From Saccharomycopsis fibuligera x Saccharomycopsis cf. fibuligera (lineage: Eukaryota; Ascomycota; Saccharomycetes; Ascoideales; Saccharomycopsidaceae): a DNA stretch of 64,000 bases. Numbering within the stretch: position 1 is the stretch's first letter; every line of letters starts with the position of its first letter. The stretch covers positions 868,001 to 932,000 of the forward strand of contig CP012815.1 of assembly GCA_001936135.1 (NCBI GenBank). The letters are read 5' to 3'. The notes under the pieces were generated by a model that saw only the letters and a list, made by a program, of their open reading frames with translations, had not been told where the DNA came from and ran no database searches. This document shows positions 1 to 10,915 of the stretch, in pieces. The position numbers and the translations under genes are program-made.

Positions 1-2621
1 ACAAAAAACTAAAAACAAAAAACAAAAAAATAAACGTCAAATGTGTTTTCGAAATTTATTTTAGCATATCTGGTAATCTAGCATTCAAGCAGTGGAGCAG
101 AATGTCATATTTGAATACATCTATTCCTACTTTGCTACAGATAAGTACCGTTCGTAGTGAGCTAGCCCCCATTACAAGCTGTATTGACTCACTCAAATTC
201 TATCGTTATAATTGTAACGGGATAGTACAACATTTGATATTAATATCATGAGTAGTCAAGTCAACTTTATTGGGTTCAATGTCAAAAATTGGTTAGAAAC
301 AGCACTAAAACAATAATTATCTTGTCATAAAAAGACAACATAAGCGGAGCTAACATATTTAGCTCCTATTGCATTGCAAATCAATATAACGGCAACACCA
401 GCCCTATGGCAGATCTTCATTTTTAAGTGCTGGTGCTGTAGCCACATTTCATTTTTCATTTTTCATTTTTCACCCAGTTGTGCTAATTGGTAGCTAATCG
501 CAAATCGCTAATCGCTAGACATGAAGAAGTTGTCGCTAATCATTTGTGCTAATTTAGTTGAAATAATACCAAATTATTTAGAGTTCTTTTGGCACTGACT
601 GGCGGTGCTGCTGGTAATGGTGTGTGTTTAAATGTGAGACATCTAAAAGGAACCAAGAATAAGGAAAAAGAAAACTAAGTAGAACTAGAACTAGAACTTA
701 CAACTATAAGCAAAGAGACAGAAATCAGTATTTGAATTTGGTTGAGGGAATTTCAACATTGCAGAGAACTAGTGTTGGAGCCCCTGACCGCAACAATACA
801 GTTTTATCGAATCACAAATGTATACCTATGGGCATAATAAATGTTTTTGATTTTGCCTTGTCAAGGGCATGGTAGCATTGGTGGCCGGTCTTGGCCAACA
901 ATGTGTAATAATACATATAATAATTATAATAGTAGTCAAGCAATATTTGCGTGCCGTCTGTATTATGGTCCGTCTATAGGAACAATAAAATTACAAGTTG
1001 TTTATCGACATGCCACATTGTGAAGATTAATGACAACACCACCATGAAAGGTCAATCACCAATGTTTTAGTTCCTCATACAAAGTATTGGCTAAATACAA
1101 AAATACGTTTTGTCCTACAAAACACTTGAATCTCCCATATTTGACGAGCAAGTGCTGAAACAAAAGTTTTTATGAGTGCCGGCTAGAAAGAAATATGGCT
1201 GTATACTTCCTATACGGGCAGGTAATTTGGCCTTGGTAGGGATCACGTTGGACGCGTACGTTTCACGTATAGCGAAGTGCGATCTTTCATTATATGTCGT
1301 AGATTTGCACGGACTATGTTCATTACAAGAGCCGGGAATTAAGGCCTAGTAAAGTAAACAAAACAAATGACAACACAAAAAAAAAACTGTCGCGCTTGGA
1401 AATATAATGGCTGCAATTTCGCGTATATTTGGTTAATGTCATCATCATATGAATAAATCAGCAGCAACAATGCTGTTTATATAGATCTACGTGCGCAAAT
1501 GAAATAGCAAAGCTTGACGGGGATGTACCATACTTTCCATACGAGATGTTTGAGCTAAAACTGTTGATTATAGCATAGATGCTATAGTCGACTAACGCGT
1601 AGCAGAGAAAATTTCAGTATGGCAGTTGTGACCTGTACAGTTATTACCTGCCCTAAACCGTAGCAGATTGAGTTTTTATGTTTTTTTTACCATGAATCTT
1701 GCATCATACTGGGCCATGGATCTGGCTTTTGTTAATCTGCTTATATTACCTGAAAGTGCTTGAGTAAACAAGTAAATAACAAATAAATAAATAAATAAAT
1801 GATTTTGAGTCCCCGAGGAAATCTGCTTCTCAATTTAAGGTTCTGATTAGGGCATCGCGTTGACGCGTGTTTCACATAAAATGAGCACTGAACCGCATTA
1901 TATCGCATATCATCGCAGCAAGAGGCAGATAAGCACAACCGAAACCCAGCGTCTTCGATCATGATTGATGCAGGTGACTGCAGGAAGGCCCCCTGTGGGA
2001 TGCAGTAACGCGTGGGCGGGCGCAGTGTGGGCGCCTCCTTGCATATCCTCCGCCAGCGAACTTGTTTTCTGTCTGGAGTTTCTAAACTATTGCTTGTCTT
2101 TCTATTTCTGTTTGTTTCTCTGTCAGATGGCAATGGTTTTCTTTCTCATAAGATCCTTCTTTTATATCCAACTCTTTTCTTCTTCTCTGTTGCTCGCTTC
2201 TTTCCTTTTGCTAGACCATCTGTTTGCATTTTGTGTGTCTTGCGTTCCTATTCAATATTCCCGAGAAACGCCTATCCAGTCGTTGATTCTATATTTAGCT
2301 GTTCTAGATTCTCCCGAAGTTTGCCCCAGTCAAAAACTCTGGCGCTTCCGTTCTGCGACTGTCAATCAAAACAAATCAGGAAAACAACAGCAACAACAAA
2401 CTGTGCCAGAAGGTTAACAGCTTTAGTTTTCCGGAGTATTGCAATTCAGATAATTTAAGGCAAGATATTTCAGCTTAAAGATCAAGATACCTCCAAAATA
2501 AGTGCATCCTACCTTCTCGGGCAGCCTGCTATCGTATATTCTTTTATCAAAGATAAACAAACTTGTACAGCCTTTAACCAAATTCTGGCATTAACAATAA
2601 ACAAGTACTAGTACCTCAATA
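1..2621. other. Long gene-free region upstream of the GIN4-like kinase
   Basis: No convincing gene. Short open frames between 1741 and 2458 overlap on both strands and look like chance. The stretch holds simple repeats: CATTTTT units near 446-471, six GCTAAT-type words between 480 and 555, AGAACT units near 679-697, AAAT units at 1781-1801. It also holds a set of MluI-box sites listed separately. It probably contains the promoter and 5' leader of the kinase and perhaps the promoter of a gene left of the window. Confidence 0.6.
1252..2013. promoter_or_regulatory. MluI cell-cycle box cluster upstream of the kinase gene
   Basis: Four exact ACGCGT hexamers lie at 1252-1257, 1595-1600, 1863-1868 and 2008-2013, with a CGCGAAA-type element (inverted) at 1417-1423 and a TCGCGT variant at 1854-1859. 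In budding yeasts ACGCGT and CRCGAAA are binding words of the G1/S factors MBF and SBF. Their density here fits G1/S control of the downstream bud-neck kinase. Binding itself is inferred. Confidence 0.5.
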
Positions 2622-5600
2622 ATGACTCAAATGGCAGTATATCCGAGCCAGACGTCAATTGCTTCGTCTTTGATATCTTCTTCTCACAATAATCATGGCA
2701 ACTATGTCAACCGTTATCCTAACCAATCAAAGAAAATAGGTCCTTGGAGATTTGGTAAAGAACTAGGAACCGGTTCTACCTCAAAGGTTATCTTAGGTAC
2801 TCATGAAACCACTGGCCAACATGCAGCCATCAAAATAGTAAACAAATCCCATTTGGATCCACAGGAATTGTCTCCAAATGACATAGACTCTGCTGGATTA
2901 CCATACGGTATTCAAAGAGAAATCATTATTATGAAACTTTTGAATAACAGAAACGTTTTGAAATTATATGATGTTTACGAATCCAAAAATCATTTATATT
3001 TAATCACTGAATACGTTTCCAATGGTGAACTTTTTGACTATCTTGTGAATGTAGGTCCATTACCGGAACCTCAAGCAGTGGCGGTGTTTCATGAATTGAT
3101 AAACGGGGTGTTTTTCTTACATAATTGGGGTATCATTCATCGTGATTTGAAATTGGAAAACATCTTGATTGATGATGAAATGCACCTCAAAATTGCCGAT
3201 TTTGGTATGGCTACTTTAGAATTACTCAAGTATTCACAAAATACCAACACCAGCCCGTTAAGCAAGATAAGCGCTGATGCTGCCACAGGCACCAACACCA
3301 CCAATACTAATAAAATACCGGCTTTTTTGCTTGAAACTAGTTGCGGGTCTCCTCATTATGCTGCTCCTGAAGTCATTTGCGCTGAACCTTACAACGGTCT
3401 CAAATCTGATATCTGGTCCTGCGGTGTGATATTTTATGCTTTGCTTACTGGTAAATTGCCATTTGATGACGGTAATATCAAAGACTTATTGTTGAAAGTG
3501 AAAACCGGGGTTTACGATTTGCCACATAATTTATCTCCCGAATCCAAAAAACTAATCATGGGGATGTTATGTCTTGATGTTAATAGAAGATTGGATGCTG
3601 ATGGCATTTTGAAATCGGATCTTTTCAGGAAATACAATATTGGTTTCCACTCCACCAACAACTCACAACATGCATATTACGCCAACATCAACGTTTTCAC
3701 TAATTCAATCAACCAGAATTTGATCAAAACCAACAAGCAAAACCATTTGATTATAAATGACTATAATTTCAACAAGAAGATCCAATCAAATCCTGCAAAC
3801 ATAAGCGCAAGGATATTGCACCACTTAAAAATTTTGTACCATAATAAAAAATCCACTCAGGATATTGTGGAAAACTTGGTAAACAACAAAGTTAACATTG
3901 ACAAGGTGTTTTATTCTTTGCTAGTAAGTTTTGATAATGAAGCAAGCAATTATTTGACCAATAGCCAAATAGTCAGCCGTGAAGTGAACCCAGAATTAGA
4001 AGAGGATGAAGATAATTCTGATCTTGAAGAATCTTTTCCTGCTCAATTGAACATGGATCATCAAAGAATGACCAAGGCTTATTCTAATGTCAGCATAATT
4101 GCTTCCAGTGCTCACAAAAGAAACGTTTCCTTTTCTCATAATAAAAAGAAGCTTATTAAATCCAACAGAAGCAATCACTCGTTGTACAGAAGCGGTTCAG
4201 TTTACAGATACTCTAAATCACACGGCATGGCTTCTGCTCATCAAATGAAATCCAACAGAAGCATAGCGTCGCATAGCAAAGGCCATCAACAAATGGCGTC
4301 AATGAGATCAAACAAGAGCATTTCCAGCTATTATAATCCAAATAACCACTTCATGAGAGTTAGCAATAGTATTGCTTCGTATAACGGTTCTTTGAATTTG
4401 AGCTCATATTTGATCAATGGCGATGTGCCAAACATTAGAAAACAACAGTATTTTGAAGATGAATATGAAGACGAAGAAGAAGAGGAGGAGGAGGAGGAAG
4501 ACGATGATAATGAAATTGAATTTGATGATGATGAAGCTATAAATGTTGTATCTCCAGGTGTACCGGTCTTCAAAATTGCTAAACAAAACCAAATTCAACA
4601 GTTGACTAACAGTTACGAAAAGTTGCAATTAGAAGACAATGAAAAGGAAAAGACATCTACAAAATCTGTCCAGCAACAGAGAAAAGCATCTGCGAAACAA
4701 CAACAGAAGCAACAGCCAGCAGTGCAGTACAATATCAGCCCAATCAGCCGCGATAATTTTGATTTTGAAGTCACTGACGAAAACATCAAGGATATCCATA
4801 GAACCTTAGCCAATGAAAGAAAGAAGCAACAGGTTTTGGAAAAGCAAATTGAAGACACTTTGAACTACAGTGTCAATTATAAAGTTTCACCAAAAAGAAA
4901 TAAGAGATACAAGACTTCTTCTTTGATTCGCAATGGCGACAACACCTACATTATTGAGGATCATAGATCTCCAAGCAAATCGAAATCAAAAACCAAGACC
5001 AAGTCCAAGACCAAGACCAAGACCAAGTCACAAAAGGAACAAAGTCGCCATGAAAGAAATGCTAGTAGTTATTCAATCAAATCAGGTATGAAGAATTCCG
5101 CGTCTAGAAGAACCGTAAAGTCTACACTTTCCTCAAAAGTCATTGCTAATTACGCCAGAGTTAACAATAGCAAAATCACCAGCAATTTGGCCACCAAGTA
5201 TCTCGATAATTTGACAACCGAAACCAAATCTGAATTTGCTACTCTTTGTGATCAGTTTTTTAGCAGGAGCGATGAGAAGTATCAAAGCATGTTTGGCGAA
5301 TCTTATATTGAGCGGAAAGCTCGTGAGGAGCGCGAATCTAGAGAAAGACAAAGAGCTGAGCAAAAGGCAAGATTAAAAGCTGAAGCTTTGAAAAGACAAC
5401 AGGAAAAAATTGATGGGTATAACAAGAAAGCCGCGGCTGCTGCGGCCGTTGCTGCTAAGAATGGTGGCTTAACCGCCGAAGATATCAAAAAGTTGGCCAA
5501 TCACCAATCTTTGGATAGAAATGGATTTTTAAACAGAACTCCGGTGCTGAGATTGGATCCTGGCTTAATGGGCAGCGCCATTAAAGAAGAAGCAAGTAAT

Positions 5601-7379
5601 AGCAAATCTGTCAAATCAAGCAACAGAAACAACATCAGCACCAAAGCAACCCCATTGTCAATTCAAGATAGCAAGAATTCTAATAGCTCTAAAGAATCAC
5701 TTATTTTCACTCCATCTAATGATATTTTTGATCCTAGTGGAGTGTCATTGGACTCAAAATCCTCATTCAGAAACTTCAGTGGCGGTACTGCTGAAGTTGA
5801 TTATTTTGATTCATACTTCAAGAAGCCTTCTGCACAAAATGAAACTAACTTGATAAACGATGCTAATACTAGTGGATTAATGAATGTGGCCAAGATTCAA
5901 AAAGGTAGAAATGTTAGGCCAATGAGTTCTGGAAGTGGGAAAAGATCTTCTAGACTTCAAGAAATTTTCTTTGACGATGCTGGTGCTTATAGCAGAAATA
6001 GTTATCTTGAAGATAACACTGAAGATTTGGAGAATGACTTTGAGTTTGTTACACCAATAAGCAACAAGTTCCCAATCCATGAAGAAGAAGGAGAAGACGA
6101 AGACGAAGAAGAAGAAGAAGATAAAGAAGAGCAAAGAATACGCTCAAGATCAAGAAGCGGTATTGAGGATGATAGTTTATTGTACAATAATAATATTGGT
6201 GATTCTACAAGAGATTTAGTAAGAAGAACCCTTAATGCTGAGCATAATTATAAGGATTTATACAAGCGCTCCGTACCGGAACTCACTAATCCTACAGAAA
6301 GCCCATTCATGCAAAAAGCCAGCACCAACCGGTTAATAGAAAGAATTTACAGCGATGAAAATCAACTTCCGTTGAATCTGGATGAGTTTGACAATGATGA
6401 TATTGACGATAAAGAATTAGAATCGGCGCAAATCATTAAAGCTTCACATGTGAAAAGAAAGCATGCTTCGGCCGGTCCAGCTGGTTTAGCAAATTCTGGC
6501 GCTGGTGCTGGCGCTAGTGCTGCTGCTGCAGTTAAAGTGTTTGTTGATATGTCTCATAGTAACGACTCGTCATGCAATTTGATCACTAATGGGGTTCCAG
6601 GAAGTTCAAGAAACCTTGCTTTAATGACCAAAAACGGTATTATTGAGCCAGTAATTGCCACTGATGAAGCTCGCGCTGCTGGTGCGACTGCCGCCACTGC
6701 CGCCACAAATGCTGGTGCTGCTGCAAAGCCATCGAGAAACAGCTCTTTGTTTAGAAGATTGTCGTTTGCCAACAGACACAAGAAGTCCGTTCCTGCTAAA
6801 CAACCGGCATTGTCAACTATTTCGGAAGCCAATAACAGAACTCCAAGAGCAAACACTGTTATTATTGATAGAACCACCGCTAATAGTTCAGCTACCACTT
6901 CGAGAAACACTAGCGGTGCTACTGCCACTACTGCTCACACTAGTCCGGCTTCGGTGAAACCGGCAGATATTAAGCCTACCACTAATGCTGCCACTACAAC
7001 GGGCAACAAAAAGCAAAGAAGCAGCAGTTATGAAACCAACGTTAATAAAAACAAAGAATTGATCTTGACTTTATCCCGCATGGAGTCCTTAGTCGCTATC
7101 AAATCCTTGCTTTTAAATTGGAAAAAATACGGCATTAGAGATGTGAAGTTGAAGGATAATGTTATTTCTGGTGGGATTAAAAATGGTGGAAGTAGCGGCG
7201 GGAAAGTATTTTTGAAAAAAATTTCATCATCCACGACTTTTAAAATCTTTGTTTATGAGTTTCAAAGTAACGGTGGGGCAAAATTAGAGTTTCAGAAAGT
7301 TAAGGGATCAAGCGTAATCTTTGAAAAGTTCTTGAACGAGGTGGAAAAAGCATTGCAAAAGGAAAATGTATTGTATTGA
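2622..7379 (+). CDS. GIN4: Gin4/Kcc4/Hsl1-family bud-neck Ser/Thr kinase
   Basis: This 1585-aa protein kinase of the Nim1-related family acts at the septin collar to couple septin assembly, bud growth and entry into mitosis. The kinase domain spans about residues 39-340: glycine loop GTGSTSKV at 49-56, ATP-binding Lys71, HRDLK at 173-177, DFG at 193-195 and CGSPHYAAPE at 241-250. A conserved helical segment after the kinase (about 390-440) matches the family. The middle is low-complexity with acidic, Lys/Thr and Ala runs. The last 100 residues look like a membrane-binding KA1 domain. Two oddities: the catalytic loop reads HRDLKLEN instead of the usual HRDLKPEN, and about 30 extra residues sit between DFGMA and the APE segment. 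The choice of GIN4 over HSL1 rests on gene neighbourhood (S. cerevisiae GIN4 is YDR507C, near the LCD1 and PLM2 relatives) and is less sure than the family. Confidence 0.85.
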   Translation: MTQMAVYPSQTSIASSLISSSHNNHGNYVNRYPNQSKKIGPWRFGKELGTGSTSKVILGTHETTGQHAAIKIVNKSHLDPQELSPNDIDSAGLPYGIQREIIIMKLLNNRNVLKLYDVYESKNHLYLITEYVSNGELFDYLVNVGPLPEPQAVAVFHELINGVFFLHNWGIIHRDLKLENILIDDEMHLKIADFGMATLELLKYSQNTNTSPLSKISADAATGTNTTNTNKIPAFLLETSCGSPHYAAPEVICAEPYNGLKSDIWSCGVIFYALLTGKLPFDDGNIKDLLLKVKTGVYDLPHNLSPESKKLIMGMLCLDVNRRLDADGILKSDLFRKYNIGFHSTNNSQHAYYANINVFTNSINQNLIKTNKQNHLIINDYNFNKKIQSNPANISARILHHLKILYHNKKSTQDIVENLVNNKVNIDKVFYSLLVSFDNEASNYLTNSQIVSREVNPELEEDEDNSDLEESFPAQLNMDHQRMTKAYSNVSIIASSAHKRNVSFSHNKKKLIKSNRSNHSLYRSGSVYRYSKSHGMASAHQMKSNRSIASHSKGHQQMASMRSNKSISSYYNPNNHFMRVSNSIASYNGSLNLSSYLINGDVPNIRKQQYFEDEYEDEEEEEEEEEDDDNEIEFDDDEAINVVSPGVPVFKIAKQNQIQQLTNSYEKLQLEDNEKEKTSTKSVQQQRKASAKQQQKQQPAVQYNISPISRDNFDFEVTDENIKDIHRTLANERKKQQVLEKQIEDTLNYSVNYKVSPKRNKRYKTSSLIRNGDNTYIIEDHRSPSKSKSKTKTKSKTKTKTKSQKEQSRHERNASSYSIKSGMKNSASRRTVKSTLSSKVIANYARVNNSKITSNLATKYLDNLTTETKSEFATLCDQFFSRSDEKYQSMFGESYIERKAREERESRERQRAEQKARLKAEALKRQQEKIDGYNKKAAAAAAVAAKNGGLTAEDIKKLANHQSLDRNGFLNRTPVLRLDPGLMGSAIKEEASNSKSVKSSNRNNISTKATPLSIQDSKNSNSSKESLIFTPSNDIFDPSGVSLDSKSSFRNFSGGTAEVDYFDSYFKKPSAQNETNLINDANTSGLMNVAKIQKGRNVRPMSSGSGKRSSRLQEIFFDDAGAYSRNSYLEDNTEDLENDFEFVTPISNKFPIHEEEGEDEDEEEEEDKEEQRIRSRSRSGIEDDSLLYNNNIGDSTRDLVRRTLNAEHNYKDLYKRSVPELTNPTESPFMQKASTNRLIERIYSDENQLPLNLDEFDNDDIDDKELESAQIIKASHVKRKHASAGPAGLANSGAGAGASAAAAVKVFVDMSHSNDSSCNLITNGVPGSSRNLALMTKNGIIEPVIATDEARAAGATAATAATNAGAAAKPSRNSSLFRRLSFANRHKKSVPAKQPALSTISEANNRTPRANTVIIDRTTANSSATTSRNTSGATATTAHTSPASVKPADIKPTTNAATTTGNKKQRSSSYETNVNKNKELILTLSRMESLVAIKSLLLNWKKYGIRDVKLKDNVISGGIKNGGSSGGKVFLKKISSSTTFKIFVYEFQSNGGAKLEFQKVKGSSVIFEKFLNEVEKALQKENVLY

Positions 7380-9404
7380 GAAGAAACTTGATTGTGTTTG
7401 GAATTTCTCGCACGCTTCCGACCATGATCTTATTATCATTATTATTGTTTTTTTTTTTTTTTTTTAAAGTCTATTTTCATTTGCTTTTGCGTTTTTTGAT
7501 GTTTCTTTCTTTTGATTCTGTACTGTATTAGAATATTATTGCTGCTATTCTGTTTTGTTTTTCATATTTTTGCTTGACTAATTTTTTTTTTTTTTTTTTA
7601 GCTCTAAAGTTGTGTCTATAATGTGTATAATTTGCTATTTGATTTCTTTCTTTATCTAACTATTTAGCTATCTACCATGCGTTAGAAGTTTGTTTTTTGT
7701 TTCTTGTTTTTTTGCTAGTTTATTTTTCCTTGTTTTCTAATTTTCTAATTGTCCATTTGTTACTATTATTTTTTTTTTTTTTTACCTTTAGAGTCTCAAT
7801 CGCATTTTTGAATAAAAACAATACAGTTTAGCTCAACTATCGGTAAGTACACTCCATTTCCAACCAGTAGCATTCCTTCAGCGTTCAAATAATGCTGCCA
7901 CAGACATTCATACATATATATGTATATATGTAAAACAGGCATATATCTGTAGAAAGTTAATGTGAAAGCACATCTGAATAGATCCCAAGTTGCAACCATG
8001 TTTGATCGGCGATGACGCCAGTCAGACTCCACGCCAAGTCAGCTTCTGTGTGCGTCTTTTGCTAAGCGCGCGCTCGGAAATGTTGATTAGCTGGTCGGTT
8101 GGCTCTGTGCTGTGTCCCTTCCGCTTCCACAATGATAGCGATTTCTACTATGCTGCTTTTACACAGGATATGTTTAAACGAGGAGACTTTGTGTCCTTAT
8201 AGATACTCTATCTACGATATACATCGTCGTTGAGCGGTGTCTGTCTGGTCCTTGCCAGGCGTGCAAGGATTTTGCCATGTCAAAGTATGACGCATGCAGA
8301 AGAGGATATGCTACTCCCCCCGGGGGTCTTGTCGGGTTTCCATCGATCCGTGGATGGACTCACTAGGGCTTCCCATTCGTGAACGTTTTGCGTTTCCTCT
8401 TTCTTCTCAAAATCTAAGGCTAAGCTGCACAGCGAAGTTGCACAACGAAGTTGAGACTAAACTATGGCTTACGCGGTTACTTCATTATGGAGTGCCAGTG
8501 AGGCTACTGTTTTCTTGTCCTTCTTTCTCCGAGATTCGGGGATTGCATTGCGATGGTTTGGTCGATACCGGTTGCTTGGGGGGAGCCTCAGGCATGTACA
8601 ATGTCCTCATAGGACATGATATATTCTATTGTACTGTGTATCGCAATAGAGCACAATACAGCCAATAAAGTAGAGTTCTTTGTTCTCTTCGGAAGGGGGG
8701 ATATCTTTGAGACATGATCCACAATTGAGAGATTGAAGAAAGATTAAGATTTTTTTTTCTTTTTTTTCTTTGTGGAAAAACAAAAGAAACAGGAAAACCT
8801 GGGGAAGCACACAGACATTCAAAGGATCAGCAGATAAGAGATATGGAGAACCAGGCCTCAGGGGGGAAAGCTGCTATAGCAAGACAAGAAGCGTAATTGG
8901 CATTCTGGGTCTAGTTCTAGTTCATAGATCATGTTCCGTGTCTCGGCGGGAGCGTACACAGTCGCTGATCATTCCAGCAACACTGAGCGCTGAAGTAAGA
9001 CACGATGTTTGGCCAAGTTATCAATCAAACGCAAAAGTGCAAAGACAAAAAGCTTAAGAGCATAATTGGCTGATTGGCTAGCTGGTTAATTAGAATAGCA
9101 GAACAGAAAAAAAAAAAAAAAACTTGTCTACGTCACTGCCAGGAATGCTTCCCGGAGTGAACGTTAAACGCCCGTCCTGCACGCGCCAACATTACACTCC
9201 ATCAGAAATCAGTATATAAGGAGCGGCGTTTCCCTTCCCTACTGCCTCCCGCCAGACACATTTTTTGTCCTTTTCAGAGGTGTATACCTTTAGCTTCGGT
9301 TCTCTTTTACCAAGCCTAGCCCAAAGTTTTGCCAATTTCTACTTAAAAAAAAAAAAAAAAAAAAAAAATAAACACAACAATAATACCTAAAAGCCACTGT
9401 CAAT
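7380..9404. other. Gene-poor spacer between the kinase and the Cys-rich gene
   Basis: The first 400 bases are T-rich, with runs near 7450, 7581 and 7773, as expected of a 3' untranslated and polyadenylation region. The rest holds only chance-looking frames. A short inverted repeat (ATGTCCT/AGGACAT, 8602-8619) and A runs at 9105-9122 and 9344-9368 are visible. The TATA box of the next gene is near its right end. Confidence 0.5.
9213..9220 (+). promoter_or_regulatory. TATA box of the spliced Cys-rich gene
   Basis: TATATAAG lies 185 bases upstream of the start codon at 9405, in a GC-richer patch, and is followed by a pyrimidine-rich then A-rich leader, a common arrangement in yeast. Confidence 0.55.
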
Positions 9405-9826
9405 ATGTGTCAAGGATCTGTTTGTTCATTGTGCCGTACGTATATATTTTGCTTTACTCAAAACATGCCATAATAAACCACTAGAGAGAGAATTCCAACT
9501 AACAAGCAATAGATAAAAAATCATGGATGACCTGCGGTAATCCATCCGACTCCCACATTTCCCAAGCAATGGGCTCGACTCCCCACGAATACTGGTGTGA
9601 CTGTGAGAATGTTTTTTCCCAGCAGTCGAAATTCCCGCCTAGCGCCGGCACCGGCCATAGAAGAAGATCCTCATTGAATTCCTTGGGTTCGGCAAATAGT
9701 GCTAATTCTTCAAGCGATGAGATCCAGATCAGCACTACTACTATACCTAATGTGATTACTGGGGTGAAGGATAGTGCGGTTAAGTTGGCCGGGGTTGAGA
9801 TCAAGAACGATTTGATTTCTCTTTGA
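9405..9826 (+). CDS. Spliced small Cys-rich fungal protein
   Basis: Two exons, 9405-9435 and 9513-9826, encode 114 residues. The intron of 77 bases has donor GTACGT, branch-like AACTAAC at 9497-9503 and acceptor TAG. Splicing in phase 1 joins MCQGSVCSLC to HKKSWMTCGN and keeps the frame. The N-terminal 41 residues hold Cys2, Cys7, Cys10, Cys18, Cys39 and Cys41 around a Trp and a Gly, resembling a widespread small fungal family with pattern C-x2-C, W-x2-CG, WC-x-C that may bind zinc. The second half is Ser-rich with an RRRSS basophilic phosphosite. The function of the family is unknown to me. Exon 2 lacks a good start of its own, so the spliced model is strongly preferred. Confidence 0.8.
9436..9512 (+). 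other. Intron of the Cys-rich gene
   Basis: GTACGT donor, AACTAAC branch region 9 bases before the acceptor, and a TAG acceptor. Removal joins a CxxC-containing first exon to the rest of the Cys motif in frame. Confidence 0.8.
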
Positions 9827-10780
9827 GTCCGTCTCGGCGGTTGGCGCTTATACTGATATACAATTTTGAGTTTGTGTGTTTAATTTTTACTTTTTTTTTG
9901 GGAGGGCTCTTTCGACAGGTTCGGTGTGATGCAATGAATACTCCTGGGTTTTTTTTGTTCGGTTTTGGGGAATTTTTGGTGTTTTTTTTTATTGGCTTAC
10001 AATTTACTGTATATACAAAATCTAAAGCAAATATTTACAACTATGGCTGGGTTGATTATTACCTTAAGTAAGCAAATTGCTAATTTGTCTGTGCTCAAAG
10101 GCGGAAAAAAAATGCAAAAGTAGTAATAGTATTGGAAATGTGTATTAAATAAAAGTAGACCAGCTACCTTAATTATATTATGCAGAATGGCTAATGAAAA
10201 ACGAAAGCCATTCAAAAAAGCAAACAGAAAAGCAGCAAGAAACGTTGGAATATAAGAACATGCGAAAATTAAAAGACAGGAAAGCGATAGACATAAAAAT
10301 CATGAATAAATACCGAGAAGGTAAAAAGGGAAACGCCACAAACAAGCTAATGATGAGTTAATAAAAGTACAACAATTATACACTGGGAGAGTAAAACCAG
10401 TATGGAGAAAGAATAGTGTAGGCCAGTTGGAAACTCTTCTGGCCCCAGAATGGAGAAAAACATTCATTTTGAGCAATGAAATATGACTGAATGAAGAAGT
10501 TGAATTCAAATCTTATTGTGGAGAGAACAGAGGAAAAGTCCGCGACGCAGAAGCGGTAAAATTGGTGAATTGAAAACGTTATTAGAGCAAGAAATTATAA
10601 GTTATAACTGACAAGTTATTATGCAGTATGGGTGATTGTTAATGACTGGATGATGCAGTGGCAGAAGGAAAAGCAAAGCAGCAGCTGCAGCTGCAGTGGC
10701 AGTAAAATCCTGTCGATTGGCCTGATAAGTCAATAGTGTCAAATACTATTTTATGTGCAAAGAATTTTAAGAGGATGCAT
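9827..10780. other. Spacer between the Cys-rich gene and peptide gene A
   Basis: T-rich 3' region of the Cys-rich gene up to about 10000, then A/G-rich DNA with many small words but no open frame that looks coding. A GCAGCTGCAGCTGCAG run lies near 10680-10695. Confidence 0.5.
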
Positions 10781-10915
10781 TTACAATTCATTATCGAAAG
10801 CGGCTCTTCTTTCAAGCATTATTTCTTGAACATTGACTGGAATTGGAGCAGCATTGGTGACAGAAGAGGCAGTCAAAGCTAAGATGATGGTAGTAGCGAC
10901 AGTAGAGAATTGCAT
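10781..10915 (-). CDS. Small secreted-peptide precursor, paralogue A
   Basis: This 44-aa frame begins MQFSTVATTIILALTASS, a clear signal peptide with predicted cleavage before APIPVNVQE. A dibasic ERR follows, then the C-terminal AAFDNEL. It matches two further minus-strand genes in this window: MQFST start, signal peptide, APIPV, a Gln-Glu segment and a dibasic site are shared. The C-terminal peptide is close to that of paralogue B (AAFEAEL). Codons are of the preferred yeast type, suggesting high expression. TATAAATA lies 164 bases upstream. I do not recognise the family. The layout (signal peptide, short pro-segment, Kex2-like dibasic site, short peptide) is that of secreted peptide precursors such as pheromones, but the peptide does not resemble known alpha-pheromones. 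Confidence 0.75.
   Translation of the reverse strand: MQFSTVATTIILALTASSVTNAAPIPVNVQEIMLERRAAFDNEL

Noticed and set aside
1741-2458. Overlapping frames of 130-150 codons on both strands
   Set aside because: Phe/Ser/Leu-rich products of a pyrimidine-rich leader region, with no motifs and competing frames.
4331-4628. Minus-strand frames within the kinase gene
   Set aside because: They are the antisense of the acidic GAA/GAG tract and have poly-Ser or Phe runs.
8602-8665. Imperfect inverted repeats suggesting a small mobile element
   Set aside because: Stems are only 6-7 bases, with no target duplication, terminal repeats or coding remnant.
10521-10550. RNase P-like word AGAGGAAAAGTCCGCG
   Set aside because: It resembles the conserved CR-I element but has an extra base, and no partner elements or helices lie at RNase P RNA distances. 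Peptide gene A is close by.
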